NCBI GenBank assembly: GCA_963169105.1
Contig: OY720636.1
Location: 143,087,747-143,151,746 of the forward strand
Direction: 5' to 3'
Source: Ceriagrion tenellum
Taxonomy: Eukaryota; Arthropoda; Insecta; Odonata; Coenagrionidae
Length of the DNA: 64,000 bases
Part shown: piece after piece, positions 10,401 through 24,028 of the stretch
Layout: every line of letters begins with the position of its first letter
Numbering within the stretch: position 1 is the stretch's first letter
The notes under the pieces: generated by a model
Told to the model about the DNA's origin: nothing
Database searches by the model: none
Seen by the model: only the letters and a program-made list of their open reading frames with translations
Translations under genes and position numbers: made by a program

Positions 10401-13017
10401 TAAAGGTGGGAACCATTGGTTTAGGGCAGTCCTCAGGTGGGTACGTTTGGTGAGCTCAGTACGGCCGCGGTCGCCGGCTGTGAATTAACGAAACTCTTGA
10501 CATGACACTTATTGGTGTAATTTTTCTCCCTGGTTTTCCTGTTAGCATTTGAACGTGGCGCTTTTTTCCATGTCCTTAGTTCCTCAAAGTATGTATTAAT
10601 TAACATGAGGCTGTGTATTTCTTGGAAGGGGACGATATCGCAGTCATATTTTTTACGTGATACTCTGGGACGCCGTGAAATTGCGACTTACCTGTCTGTT
10701 GTCGAAGTGCTTATGCAATACCAACGCCCTTTCGAAAGATTTCAGTTTTCACTCCGTCCGACATGGTTAACCTTTCGGCGGAATTCATGCAAGAAGTCCG
10801 TTTTCCCCTTTGCTGACTGGCTTATAATTTAATTTTAATGAAATTTATTGAACATTTTCTCTTTCGCTACTAAGAAAAATGTGAATCAGCTTAGCACGGG
10901 CAGTTTTTTTCCTGTCTTTCCCTCAAGGTAGTAGTGAGCAAAATGAACAGGTACTTCCAGTGCTGTCAAAAGCGAATGTATTTCTCACATCTTGGGACTC
11001 CATGCCAAGGTGTGGCTTTGAAGCCGAGTTTCTCACATAATTAGGCTGGCGTAGCCTTCTGTTATCGTAACAGAGGACTCTGACCTCTGCAATTCTCTAT
11101 TCAGGGAATCTAGGACGTCGTGCCAGGTTGTTCCCTCAAGTATTTACAGCGCCATAACATTTATGACCCAAATTAAAATGGCAGTGCCCTGACTTGAAGT
11201 TTCTGAACACAGATGGCTGCAGGACTCCCGAGAAACGTGTCTGGCACTTGGTGAGTTTTGTTGGCAACAACTCACTTCGATTTGGCGTCATTTCGTCGGT
11301 TCGTTTCTTTCCCACCCATGTTGGAGATTCCCTCCAGTTCCCCTTCTCTGGACGGTGAAGTGAAGCGCTTCGTTTTGATGAGCGATTTCGTTTTCATTGC
11401 TCCTTTCCTCTCTTCTGAAAAGAACATTTTCTCCCGGAAGTGGCGAAATAAGGACTCGCTTTCAATTTGCAAGCCTTGCGCGTCGTGCTGAGCCACTGAA
11501 GCGTATGGCTGATTTTGTTTCAAGGATGTTTAGGGGAAAATGTAGCGATGCGGGATACGCCAATTAATACACCGTATGGAAGCGAAGAGAATGGGATTTG
11601 TAGTCACCATTCAAGCCGATCTCAAGAGATGGAAATTGACTCAACGAGGCTTCTTTTTTTGAGTTTTCTCCTTTGAGGTTGACGGGGTAATATGATCAGT
11701 ACTAGGCACGAAAAGCGATTCATTTAGTTATGTATTTAAATGACCCATTCCTCGGTAAATTATGCCATCTTCTTCAAGCTTCGTGTTGATGATAATTTTT
11801 GCCTCGGTATCGTCAGACACCTGTTATCACGCAAGTGCCACACCCCTATATAAGGCTATAAATGTATGGGGATACCTTCCTGTTCATAATTTTATATGAT
11901 ATGACGTAAAAAATAGCTACGGGTCACAATTTTATTCTGATCACATTTAAAGCTCTATGCATTGAAATCGCGTTTGAACAGTTGCTAATCCATTATACAA
12001 ATATACTGGTGTCAATTTTAATGTTTGCGTGATAGAAATCAGATTCTACATCGCCAAATGAAACCGAAGATGCTCAGATACTCCTGTGTTGACTTGACGC
12101 GCTCAGTTTTTGGAAGGCCATCTGAATATTTTCCACCCGTTGTCGAATTTCGATGGACATTTTATGTGTTTTGTTTTCACGCCATACTTGTCTGTTCTAA
12201 ATCTTGCTGGCGTCTATATCTATTGGGAATGCCTGAAATAAATAAACAAGCTGCAAGATTACCATCTCATTCATCTGACAGCAACGCTATTTATTTTCTA
12301 TTTTGGTGACAACGAAAATATGTTGGGAATATTTTCATCATTACAATCAGTGTGTTTCATAGGTCTTTTTTTTTGTTTCAACCCGAAAACTGAAGAATAC
12401 CTGCATGAAGAAGTAAATGGCATTCTTCTTAATTTTGGCACATTACACTCTGGAGGAATGTCTTTAGTAATCAAAACCTTTATACGCAATGTAACGAATT
12501 GCCGTCCATTTTTAGACTCTCGTTACTTGGCGAACCGGTCCAAGCCGGAAGCGCTAGCCATTAACATTTTAGCGCCACAATTTCACATTCTCTCTCGAAA
12601 TTTACAACAATTACGAAATCGAAGCCAATTCGGTGACCGTGAATGAAGGTCCCTTGGAAAACATCTCTATTCTTTATCAAAGGGAAATCCGACGCTCGGT
12701 CTTCAGGAATTCCCTCTGTATGTCTACGGGAGGGAAAATGCCGAACTTAATTGAACAGCGCCTCGGCGCGCGTTTCCCGTTTTCCCGAGAATTTCCTATC
12801 ATCCTCTCCGCCTGGTGAAACTTCACTTTCTTCCAGGAAACGCTACCGCTGGGCTCCTATTTTCTTCCCCGCTGAACAGGCACACATTTTCCCGGGTGGG
12901 GAGGCCCTATGGATAGGGCGCGCGCGCGGCTATCCAAGTATCGGTACATACATCGGTATACCGAGACTCGACAATGTCACAAGAATGGAGGTGGTGTTGT
13001 GCTCACGGTGGAAAAGT
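7413..13017. other. Unassigned non-coding stretch
   Basis: No domain-bearing open frame, RNA gene or mobile-element boundary is recognised. GC content rises locally around 9190-9550, without other evidence of a promoter or exon. Confidence 0.45.
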
Positions 13018-13080
13018 CATTCACTTGAACTGGGAATCGAACCCAGGGCGCCTGTCCCGGAAGGCAACGAAATTATGTAA
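13018..13080 (-). mobile_element. tRNA-like SINE fragment
   Basis: The reverse complement contains CCTGGGTTCGATTCCCAG, a complete T arm with box B, preceded by GCCTTCCGGGACAGGCGC. It abuts the 5' truncation point of the LINE at 13083. Confidence 0.45.
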
Positions 13081-13082
13081 CC

Positions 13083-13640
13083 TCGACTATGACGATGGAT
13101 GAAAAAGTCAAAGAGAGATGCTACTTCGCTCTGGTTAGGCCACACCTCGAATACGCTGCGAGCATTTGGGACCCTGGTCTAATAGATTTAACCAAAAATA
13201 TAAATAAAATACAAAGGAATGCAGCGCGCTCCGTTAAAAACTGCTACGAGCGTACATATAGTGTCTCGCAACTTTTAGTGGGATTAAAATGGGAGCCCCA
13301 AGAGACTCGGAGGCTGCACACTAGGTTTAGTTTGCTTGATAAATTCAGAAATTATATTTTTCAGAGTGACATAGAGAATATTATCATGACTCCTCACTAC
13401 ATCTCTAGGTCTCACAGATGCGATAACATAAGAGAGATACTCTGCCGAACAGATAGGTACAACAACGCGTTCCTTCCGCGAACAGCGACTACAATAAAAA
13501 TTGAGCTCCACTAAGTACACTCCTGCAATACATGTTACTATTTCATCTCCAAAAAACGTACACCTTTACACGGCTGGTAACCTAGCACCCCCTGCCACAC
13601 ACCCGAGCGGCGGCTCGCGAGTTATTATGTAGATGTAGAT
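13083..13640 (+). mobile_element. 5'-truncated CR1/Jockey-type LINE, 3' end
   Basis: The last 141 codons of an RT-bearing ORF are followed by about 125 bp of 3' UTR ending in a TGTAGA-type short repeat (TTATGTAGATGTAGATG). The same 3' UTR ends the copy at 25296-26430, which fixes the family relationship and the 3' terminus. Confidence 0.8.
13089..13514 (+). CDS. LINE reverse transcriptase, C-terminal fragment (5' truncated)
   Basis: The conceptual product begins DEKVKERCYFALVRPHLEYA after a few non-element codons. VRPHLEYAASIWDP followed by INKIQRNAARSVKNCY is the conserved block after the RT palm/thumb of CR1/Jockey-type LINEs. The next segment (SVSQLLVGLKWEPQETRR) is also typical. The RT active site lies upstream and is missing, so this fragment cannot be active. 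The frame is intact to the natural end (IKIELH, stop at 13512-13514), unlike the copy at 25 kb, so this insertion is probably younger. The ATG at 13089 is not a real start. Confidence 0.8.
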   Translation: MTMDEKVKERCYFALVRPHLEYAASIWDPGLIDLTKNINKIQRNAARSVKNCYERTYSVSQLLVGLKWEPQETRRLHTRFSLLDKFRNYIFQSDIENIIMTPHYISRSHRCDNIREILCRTDRYNNAFLPRTATTIKIELH

Positions 13641-13993
13641 GACGAGTTCGTGCCGTCACACCCTCGGCTAAATGCAGCTCTAAGCATGGAAGTTGACCCC
13701 TGTGTAGTTAGCGAGCGTTGCGATGTCTGCTTGCGTTTTTATAAGAGAAATGAACGGTAGAAATAATGAAAATTACTGTTAGATAGGTTAACTGAATATT
13801 TCAAATTCACACAGTGTTTTCGTATGTGCTATCTTTTGGTGGATAGCGCGGACCTCGATTTTGGCGGACTATCCGCGGGAAATCTTTAAATCGGCTTGGG
13901 CGATGAATCCACCACTTTACTATGTTAGAATAATGTGCCATCAGAATGGAGGCCGATTTTACCCCCTGGGTGACGGCAGTTCCATGTGTGCGG

Positions 13994-14097
13994 CAATTTA
14001 ATTCCCTCTCAGTACACGCATGAATGTATTGCACTGATTTTCTTAATTTAATTCCCTCTTAGTACACGCATGAATGTATTGTTGCACTGCTTTTCTT
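13994..14097. repeat. ~50-bp tandem duplication
   Basis: AATTTAATTCCCTCT…TTTTCTT occurs twice (13994-14043 and 14045-14097). The second unit has a 3-bp insertion and a few substitutions. Confidence 0.85.
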
Positions 14098-16742
14098 GCC
14101 CCCTCGTCGTACCATCCACTGACGAAAGAACGTATGAATGTGAACTTCGTAACTTAGTGATTCCATATTGTTTTTTTCGTACAGTTTTCATTCTTATATT
14201 ACTGGATTTCATAAAGTTACACCTCAAACCATAACTTATGAAAGAATGGATATTTTCTCTTTAATACAAAATGAAAATATTGGTATTTCAAACCAGGAAT
14301 TTCATAATCCATGGTGTGGCTACCCTGTTTATGGAAATTAAAACTATCGATCCCAGAACTAAATATTTGTGCAAACCACCATAAGTTGAGGAAAGAATAA
14401 GAGATTGTTTTTTAGATATTTGCTCTTATTTTAGCGACGACCGAAAGATCTGAAAAAGTGGTCTTTCAAGCACAGGGAATCTCGAGGCTAATCAACCTCC
14501 CTCTCCTTCATCTGGTGTAACGATTAATGTTACATTTTGTATTCACTTTTAATTCCTTAAATAAAGTATAGGGCCTTGGATGAACTTTATCGGTTTGATT
14601 TTCTTGGTAACGGTTGTTTATTTATACGCGAGGGAGATAGATTGTCGTGCTGGTCCAGAGTAGACATATTTTGTACCGAGAAGAAATTTTCAGGATTTAT
14701 AACGATATTGTTTGATCTTTAATTTAGTTGTTTTTCTTATTCTGATCATCCTCAGTGTCCTGTGGACTTTGGTGGTAGTTTTCCTAAAATCACCAGGCGC
14801 CCTGAAAATAAAAAGCCAAAGTAACATTTACCCCCCTTGCTCTACCACCGAGGCACTGAGAGACATTTGGAGTTAAACTGGCTCTTTAGGGATTGTCCTT
14901 TCCATCGTTTCACGTCACGCCTCGTACCCTCATCCAGGGTTACAGGGGTTTCCTGATCCCGATTCTTCACCGTGCCCACATCTATTTAGGTCTCCTCGAT
15001 CTAAGCTCATTCTTTTTCCTCCGAGAACCGGGATACGAAGTGTGGAGGGTTGAATGCCCGGAGGATGTGAGGAAAGCTTCGGGATGTGGTGTTGTGCGTG
15101 GCAGAGACCGCTTCACGGCACCCTCTCTCTCTCTTATCTCATATGCACTCTCTCTCTCTCCGCTGTGTCTTCCTTCCTGAAACGGTCGTTCGCCCCACCC
15201 ACCAGTCTCTGATTCGAATCTCGGGGGAGACCTCCCTGTAGGAAGCTCGGGAATATAAAGGAGGGAAAGAAACCCTCCTGGGCCTTATCTCGGCTCCTCC
15301 TCCAGGAAACAATGTATATTTACGGTTTCGGGGTCTGGAGAGGGCATCGCCGCCCTCGCCATACAACCCTTTAGCACCGTCTCATTTCCCTCTTTTTTCA
15401 TTCCTCCGAGATATAATGTTTATTACGTCTTCATATTAAATTACGAAATGAATTCATAAGAAAACAGTAACTGGACGTCTTGGATAAACTTAAAGGACGC
15501 TCCCAGGTTAAGGCTACCTTCATAATAATAAACAATGCACTGCCAGCATTACAAAAAATTAACTACTAATTACAAAACTATACCGTCTCCATACAAATTT
15601 GTCAGTTTTCTACCTTATTTATTTAAAAGATATTAAATTTCTGTCCGAGAAAACAACCGTTTGCTTATGAAAAACATAAATTTATTAATATTCCTTTCCC
15701 TTTTTACGATTTCGGGTGAAAAACTCGTGGCTCCATGCGCAAAAATGATCTTCCTAGGATATCCATATTGGAATTGAACATTCGTATATCTGTCGCTCGT
15801 TTTTCTTGGAGTATACATGCTCTTGAGAAATAAAGGGCGATTATTAGCCTCTACGAGCATAAAGAGGTAGCAGCACAATGGATATTTTAGTATTTTACAT
15901 GCAGGATCATCAGTTTTAGAAAGGTGTAGAATGTTCATATCGTCTCTCAAACACGACGTTCTCGCAATTCTTTTTTTGAATGTTTTGGCGCGCTTAAAAT
16001 TACATTAGCTCGCGCCCCCTTAAAATATTTTACTTTAATTTAATTCTGACTGCTTTAAGAAATAGATAGATCATAAATAATCCCGAGGAGCCGACCCGAG
16101 TGAGAGCCCAACGGTTACAGGCCGTAGTAACCAGAGATATTTCGTAGAATAATTTTATAAATACAAGTTGTCAAAAAATATTCGCTTCATCAAATTAATC
16201 ATTGTCTCCAATCCTTCGGAAGTTCGTTCTTTAGAGCCTAATGTACGAGTGGATATAGATCCTGCTCCATCTTGCCAGAGGCACGAGATGCTCTATGTTT
16301 TTACATCACTGACTAGGGGAAACTTTTTTCGCGTGAAACTTTCTGCTAACGGAACGTCTCTGAGGAGGTGGAAAGTAACTGTGGCAAATTCGTTTCTTTT
16401 TATGGTCCTTCATTCTCAACTTTAGTCCAGCCCTGTCTCGCCTTATTATCCTTTATTTGACCCCACTTTGTTTGATTAGGTGATGAGACACTGCCAGGCT
16501 ATCTAAATGAGATGTGCTTCGCTGTAGTGCATCGACGTATTTTTAGAGAAAGGAAAGATCGTTCGTTTTATTATTTCCCGCCGTTCCGACATCTTCGGCC
16601 TTCTCGCGTAGTTCTATCTTTCGTCGCGTCATCTCGAGAGGCGACACTCTCTTGGCCCTCACTCCGTCGGCCTCTTCGTGTCCGAAAGGGAGTTCTCATA
16701 ACGATTGCGCTTTCTCGCGGCTTAGAACGTCATCGGCGGGAT

Positions 16743-16819
16743 CAGAGTCCTCTGGATTGCCATGCAATAACTACGAAGTGGGACGGAGTAGTGTTAAGAA
16801 TGCAATCCAGAGGACTCTG
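16743..16819. repeat. 18-bp perfect inverted repeat, 41-bp loop
   Basis: CAGAGTCCTCTGGATTGC at 16743-16760 is exactly complementary to 16802-16819. It could be a small TIR pair or an RNA hairpin; no target duplication was seen. Confidence 0.8.
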
Positions 16820-18633
16820 AGATGGACTGGTTTCGCTGCCACCTGGCGGTGGAAGAGTGAACACTTTGCTCCGTGGAATATTCCTCCCTCCGACTCCCCT
16901 CCCCGCCATTTCGTTCTCCTCTCGGAGGATTCGCATTCTGGCGCGATCAATCTCGGAGGTGTCATTCGTGAGTGTGTCCATCTGGCAGTGCGCGTTCTGC
17001 TTATCATTTCCTCCCAGAATTCCACGCGTAATGAATTTTTTTCAGTACTTTTCAATAAGGATCTCGTATTTTCAGTAAACATTCTCCACAATTCACTCTG
17101 GCCGCTTTCGTGTTCAGAAGTTCAAAATAGCATATATTTTGTGAATTCTATAACTTTTTATAACCCTTATACCTCTTCATATGCATTTTTAGAAGTTATT
17201 ATTTATGAATTGATCTAGATGGAGTTTCTGATGGAACCCATTTTTTTCATCTTTTGATGTGACTCTCATGACTTTCATCGGCATATCCTCCGGATGAAAT
17301 CTTACGTGATATTAGCTCGTTAGAATGGAGGTGCAACTTAATGAGACTAGTTTGTCACCAGTTTCCAAAATATGGCTTCCATAATGTGGGGCTCCATTTT
17401 ATAGCCGCAGACCTTATTGAAGGAGTGATATATCTTAGGAAGTATTATTGCGTTCTTCTTAGTCTGGCTTTCCTCACTCACTTTGGTCAACTGCCATTGA
17501 TATTGTCCATTACTTTTATTTAGAAAGCCTTGTGTTATGTTTCCCATACACTGTAAATTAACCTTATTTTATGGGTAGATAAAACATTCCGTCTGAACTG
17601 GCGAACTATTATTAGTTATTTTAGGTGTTGTTAGATGGTAAAAATATTTAACTTTAATGAATAAATTGATCATTTAACTTGTATTAATTGAAATTTAAAT
17701 TTATTTACTTCGATTTATATTTTTATTATGCTGTGCATGTGTTGTAATTGTTTTTCGCTCGAAAATACAGGAAAAATAGAAAAAAATATAATGAAAATGC
17801 AGTTGACTGCAAGTCTAGAAGAGGTACACGTTCTTCAATATGTCGGATAAAATTGTAGAGCTAAAGGTTAATCAGATTGGAAAACTAGTCCATTTGGGCG
17901 ATGGAATCTGTAAATTTCGGTTAGAATGATGAAAAGTAATTATGCGGATATTGCGCAATATATGACACCTAAATGACCTTTTCATCTTAATGATGGCCGT
18001 TATAATCTCTCATTCAGCTCGAATAGGAACATAGAATCTTATTCGTCGTACATTCTCTCCTCTCACAATTTATTCTGCGATTTAATTCACCCTTATTTAG
18101 TTTAGCTTGTGTTTGGCATGTTTTGAGTCTTAATCGGCGTAAGATGATCTCGGCCTCAGCTTCTCATCGAGGAAAAATAGTTAATGTTCATCTCTGCTTC
18201 AAATTGGTCGACTGACCAATGGTATTCTCATATGACATTTCCATGCTGGTGGATACTTTTCCGGGTACGATCTAAATTCTAACTAGCTCAATACCCCGCG
18301 CGCAAGCAATAGAAAGTAAATAATAGAAAAATTGTGTAATCGTTTCGTAATTAATTTTTTTGTCCTCTTTTATCGATTTACTAACACTTTGCTCCGCCAT
18401 GTGTCGCCCTCTTATTGTTCACCAGATGTATGCGTGGTCGTCTCATGATGTGAGTTTCGCATGAATTTAACCAGGCACGCGTTCTCGCGTCTGAATGCTT
18501 AAACAGTCAGTCCACCTTCCATTGAGTGGCTTCGAATTAGTGACCGTGTGTGCTGAAGGAAAGGTGGTTGGTGCCAGGGTGTCGTTGTCGCCCACGGCTT
18601 CCGGCGCGGAGTAGTTAGTCCAAACGGTTTCGC

Positions 18634-18930
18634 AGAGATTTGTTCCTACCACGTAGCCATTGCCACGAGAAAACGGTGGCCAGGAGTCTTATTCAATAAG
18701 GACTCGACATGGTCGAACGTCAGCAAATCCGTGGACGTGACTTTTAAGCCCCCAACCAGTCTCAACTTTTGAATGGCTTTTATTGAAATTTCGTGGCTAT
18801 GATGTCGAAAGTTCGTCACTTTCAAGGCTCTGAAACTCCGATGCCAGACAGGGTAACCAGGAATCGAACCACGGATCTTTTGCTAGCCTTCGTTAGATTT
18901 TTGAAGATTTTCGATTCCGATCCGGGCCGA
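18634..18930 (-). mobile_element. ~300-bp interspersed repeat, family A, copy 1
   Basis: The reverse complement matches 24029-24328 over nearly its full length, including GACTCGAC near the conserved TTATTGAATAAG segment, GACTGGTTGGGGGCTTAAAA and TTTCGTGGCTATGATGTCG-type segments. One end carries a tRNA-like box B (GTGGTTCGATTCC). It is probably a tRNA-derived SINE or a composite non-autonomous element. Confidence 0.7.
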
Positions 18931-21900
18931 TTTTTTCTTGTGACGATTAGTATTTATTTTCAACTGTGGCCTTCATATGTTCCATCACGCAGAGGACTGA
19001 TGTCGAAAAAAGATGGACAACTTGTGAATTTTCGGCTTTTTTATTTCGACCTGGGAAAGAGAAATCAACATTTTAGGATATGCATATGATTTGAAAATGT
19101 GCTTAGTTTTCATCGTTGACGTTCAATATACTCTTTTATTCAGCCATTTGGGCAATAATATTCTTCTTTCCTGTTCGACTAAATATCGTCAAAATGTCAT
19201 GAATCAAGAACACTTGACAATTAAAAAATTGTTATTAACTTATTTCCAATCATTTTTCACTGTATATGTTATCATCATTTGTCATAAAATCGTTCTCTCT
19301 CACTAATATTAACTCTCTCACTATTATCACCTTAAATAAAATATACTCTCTCACTCTCTCACTATTATCACCTTAAAGTTTTGGCGTTCCCATGACCATT
19401 TGTGACCCACAAAGTTGTTCTCTCATTTCAGCCGTTATTGTCCTCCTTTATTGTCTTTTGCTACTAATCTACATTAATCGGTTTCATGTCGTCTTAAATG
19501 TACATAATACCTAAGAATTAGCAACCATTTACCATGAAAACTGCTTCCGAGAGTTTTTGAGAGCTTGTTCGGATATCAGTCTTCACCCGCCTCAACCATT
19601 TAAGGCGAGAGACCCCCGTTGATTGGGATTACAAGTTTTTAAACCTTTTAAAATCAGGGTCAGGTGCTTGCATCCGAACGTGACGAAAGCGTCTCACTGT
19701 TGGGAAACATATGTCTAAACTCAGCCCGAAGTTTCGTCTTCTCTCCGGTCCCATTGTGTCGTGGGTTACCTCCGTCTCTTGAGGTCTCGTCTTGGTCTCT
19801 TCTGAGCGTCGACTCGTCTTCCTTCGTGACCTCGAAGGTGGCGTCTGCGGTGATAACGAAGAAATGGCCGAGGAGAGGGTGGGGAAGGTGAAGGGGGTGC
19901 AACGCGAGACAGACAGAACGAAAGAGCGAGGAAGGAAAGTGAAGATCTGTGCGCGGAGGGTTTATGACCGATTGTGCGCGGTTGCCCGAGTTCCTCCTGT
20001 CGAGGTCGCTCTTTGCGAGACTTTCCTTATCGCCGCTTCATATCCTTGACTCTCCGAATTCGCAGGGACAATTGGTCGTTAAAATATTTGGGCCGAACAC
20101 TCGACATTGCCTTTAACACTCGAAAGGGGGCGGGGGCGGTAATCGCGGCCCACCGAGGGCTCAGTTTAATATGTATTTTTCAGCGAGTCGAAAACAAATC
20201 TTGGTCCACGTTTCACTTCAGTGTATAATCTACTCATGCGTCGGAAATCACTGTATACTGTCGATACTGGAAACTTCTAGCTTTATATTTAAAATGTTTT
20301 TAACCACATTTTAAGCATGCTGTGACTGGCTGTGACTGAGTTTTCGACGTTATATACGAAATTTAACCGAAATTACTTTGAAATATGTTTTTTTCGAGCA
20401 TTTGATTTCGCTTACTGACCTAATATTTCTTATAAAAAGTTATAGAAATTATAAATGTATCATTTCGCATTTAGAAGAAAATCGATACTTACGTATGTAT
20501 TGAAAGTTTTACGGATTTTACGTAAGTGCCGTAAGGCTATGTGTAAAAGTAGCATTGAATTGCCAAAAACCAATTCGTTATGATGCAATCTTGCGTACGT
20601 ATACCTACAGATGTCACTAATGAGAATACATATGTAAGGTTTCTCGTAAGTTCGTGAATGGACAAGAAACGCTCCTACCACATGAAACAGTCCGAGGTGA
20701 ATTGTACGATCATCTTTTCCCGACGTCCTCCTTCTGCCTTGGCACTTATAGTGGCAGCGAAACGCGATGGCAGTTGTGTAGAAAGCCATTGTCTGTGGAC
20801 GAGTCTATTCCCTACGCACTGTCGAGTGGAGTAGTCTCCGCGAATGACTACAAGTCTTCCCTGTGTCGCGTACTTTTGCCGCCAACTTCAAAATTCTCAA
20901 GCTGTCATTCACATCAACTTTCTAGCTCTCTATGGCTCTTGGTCCATGTGCCTTGTTGTTTTAGATAGACCTCTCCGATCTGTCGCGCGCGATATCAGCG
21001 TATTTGGATCCAGCTTTGTTTGGGCCGTAACTAAACTGTCGTGAAACGCTCTGCTGACAATATCCTGTTGCGTAAACTAAATGCAGTTTCGTTTCCTGAG
21101 TTGCGTACCATGGACGCGTTTGATGAATTGCGTAAAAGGTAATCCTATACTAAAAAGCTATACATATGTGTCGAAAACTTTTCTGTTGTTAAATTTGCTT
21201 GTATATGTCCTTAAATGTGTGTATTGTTACATGGCCACTATAAAATGGCACCATAGCTGTATGTGGTTTTCTTTCTTTAAATAAATAAAATTAGGTGTAA
21301 AAAAAATTGACTATGACTTTTGTAACGTGTTAAATTCGATCAGTACTTAAAATAGATAGTTCTTTCGATTTTTATACCTTCTTACTGACGCAAGTAAAAG
21401 TAACAACGACTTGTACATATTGTCATGAAGTGATTTCCTCTGAAGATTGGGAAGGGATAATGAATATCTCATTAGTTAATTCTCCATGGTCCAGTCCGTG
21501 GCGAACTCTTTAGGCGTTAACATGTGGTTACTCTGTCGCACCTTGAAAACTTACTTCTAAAACTTTCTTGATAATAGTGAATTCTAAATATTGGGGTCGT
21601 CTGTGTATTACTCCGTCGAGCTTTACTTCCGTTTTATCGATTTCTGGTCCAGATGAAACTTCTCATGGAAATTATGAAGCGAAAACTCTGGTGTATACGT
21701 CGTTTTTGGATATCGCATGTCAACTAATCAGTCTGATGTGTAGAATTTTGTACTGATCAGCATGCCAAAGCTTCTCTCTGACAACTAACTATTATTTTAT
21801 ACTAATAAAGTCGCCGTCATACAAGGCGAGACTGTATTTCATTTGAAATCTATATCGATAATGAGGGAGTTTATTTTTATTTCGCGTCTCCGTCTTAGCT

Positions 21901-23078
21901 AGGTGCGTCCGAAATTAATTTTCCGTTGCCTAGATTATGCTCTCCACGTGACAAAAGCGACTCATCATTCCCCGCTGATCCGTTTGCCCAAAGTCCACAG
22001 AGACTGGAAGCGAATAAAATGCGAATGCTTTTTAGTTACGGTTGTTGATGTTTGCAGTCCATGTTGCCACAATGACAAAAGCGTGGTCCGTGTGCCTTCC
22101 GTTTGTGGATATTATATCATGATATCTGCCTGGTTTTCCCCGAGAAACTCGATATTCTTCTTGCGCGGTCGTTAATTAAAATAATTCTCTCAATGTTTTT
22201 CAGAGAATTCCTAAATATCAATGTTTCATATATCGCCTTTTCCGAATGATTTTTCCCGAAACGCTTCACGTTGGTATTCCTTTCATTCTTCAAATGCACG
22301 GAAAAGGGGTGAGGGTAATTGAATTGGGGGAGAGGGTAGTGGTGATTGCGTTACCTATGCCACGCTCGCCAAGTAACTTCTTGCTGAAATTCTTTAAAAA
22401 AATAATTTCGTCCGTATTCATACTTCCCTGCTAATAGCGATTTTGAATGTTTTCGATTTTCCAGCTATCCTATCGTTCGATCGATGGAGTCCATTCTGTT
22501 TTACCATTGCGTTTTGCGATGAAAACTCTCCGTTTCATTTGCGATCGTTTTCAATATGGCTGAGACCTGCCTGCGTCAGTTACATCTCGTAAGTAACTGT
22601 GTGAGGACACATATTTTTCCCCAGTTTCCACCTGTGTCCTTTAGGTTTCATTTTCTCCATCTACCATTCAACGTGGTACATTTCGGCACGATGGTTGGCG
22701 TTCATCCAATCCATTAAAATGGATTGCAGTCGTAGACGCTTTATTTGCGAGCGTAATTGTGTTGCTTAAAACTTATCAGAACGCGTCAGATAAATATTGT
22801 GACTCTATATTTTCGACTATATCGATGATCCTATCAATGAAAACCTATGTTACCACGTCACGAGCGGGTCATCACTATACTGCTTTATATTTAATGGCTG
22901 TTTAACTTCTTTGTGGTAGTTTTATTTCATGCGGTTGTGTATGTTTCAAAGGAAATCATCATCTATGTGTGAATGAGGGATAGTAATATATAAATATTCA
23001 TGTAAGCGAATGGTGTTTTTATGTTTTTGCAAAACTTTGAGCTTCTTTTACTCTGACTTTGAGTGTCTAGTTCCTAGG
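18931..23078. other. Unassigned non-coding stretch
   Basis: Apart from a short CTCTCACTATTATCACC direct repeat (about 19313-19376), no gene or element is recognised. The GC-richer part at 19660-20160 has overlapping open frames on both strands, none with a recognisable domain. Confidence 0.45.
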
Positions 23079-23145
23079 CGGGGCGGTTATTGAACCGCAG
23101 ACCTCGAAAGGGTTGCCGCAGTGTGTTTTCTACTTCGTGATCAGC
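23079..23145 (-). mobile_element. tRNA-like SINE fragment
   Basis: On the minus strand GAGGTCTGCGGTTCAATAAC forms a T arm (GCGGTTCAATAACCGC) about 45 bases after a box A-like GCTGATCACGAAGTAGAA. The body beyond it is not recognised. Confidence 0.4.
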
Positions 23146-24028
23146 CTTCAGACGTCAATTGACAGAATACAAACGATGATATGACACTAAAAATAGCCAT
23201 AGAAGAAATGAAAATGGAGACTCCGGAGAAATATTTAAAATAGTTTCAATGACAAAATGCATCTGCAATTTCTGTCTGTGATATCCGCAATGGGGAAAAA
23301 CGATCAATCTCGTAAATAATTCACACTCGTGGACTTTTCTCGGGCCAAAGTCGTCATGACCACTCCTCGTGATTGGGTTACTCGGTTTGGAGACCAAACT
23401 CAAGGCGAACGATTAAAAAAGTTGGTGGCCTCCGATTATTCTCTTTCAAGCGAGTGTAGAGAGAACCCCGGCGCTCTTAAATCTAAGCGGCTCGGGGACA
23501 TTAGTTTTACGGGAGAATTCCGTGAAAAGTGTTAACGTGAGCGCTCATTGAAACACTTAAGCGTACAATAGCGATCACGAACGAAGTTGAATGGAAGGAA
23601 TTGCAATGGGCGAAATGTTTTGTAACCCACATTATATTCTTCAGAGGAAGTCACGGCCGACAGTTTTGTGCGAAGTTGTTCAAATCGTTAAAAATAGGTG
23701 TTTGAAAACGAAAGCTTACTATCACTGAGTATTTACAAGCATATAGTTAGCATTTCTGATGGCTTTGCTAAAAACTAATCAAATTGACAAGAGTCATGGA
23801 TACCAAGACCGACACTCTTTTGTTGGTTATCCCACATCAACTGTGCTTCTATTCTATTCCGATCAGAAGTGCTCAGAGTCTGAAACGAATGGAGGTGTAG
23901 TGCGCAGTTGTGTTGCGAAGTGGTTTGCGCCCAAAGTTTCATCCGATGAATAAAGTATCGCTCACGAAGTGCTCCACACTAGGTACCTAAGTTGGTATTG
24001 TGGTTTGAACCTGAATCCTCCATTATCC

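Larger units (their letters stand above)
13641..18633. other. Unassigned non-coding stretch
   Basis: Holds the tandem duplication at 13994-14097, the short inverted repeat at 16743-16819 and isolated box A- or box B-like motifs (near 14840 and 15210). CT-rich runs occur at 15120-15165. Open frames of up to 188 codons (16652-17218) show no domain. Confidence 0.45.

Noticed and set aside
14833..15225. tRNA-like A box (minus, near 14840) and B box (plus, near 15210)
   Set aside because: Single boxes without the partner box at the right distance; they could be SINE debris but cannot be bounded.
16652..17218. 188-codon open frame, second longest in the window
   Set aside because: Overlaps several equally open frames on both strands, has no recognisable domain, and contains a perfect inverted repeat. 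Composition explains it.
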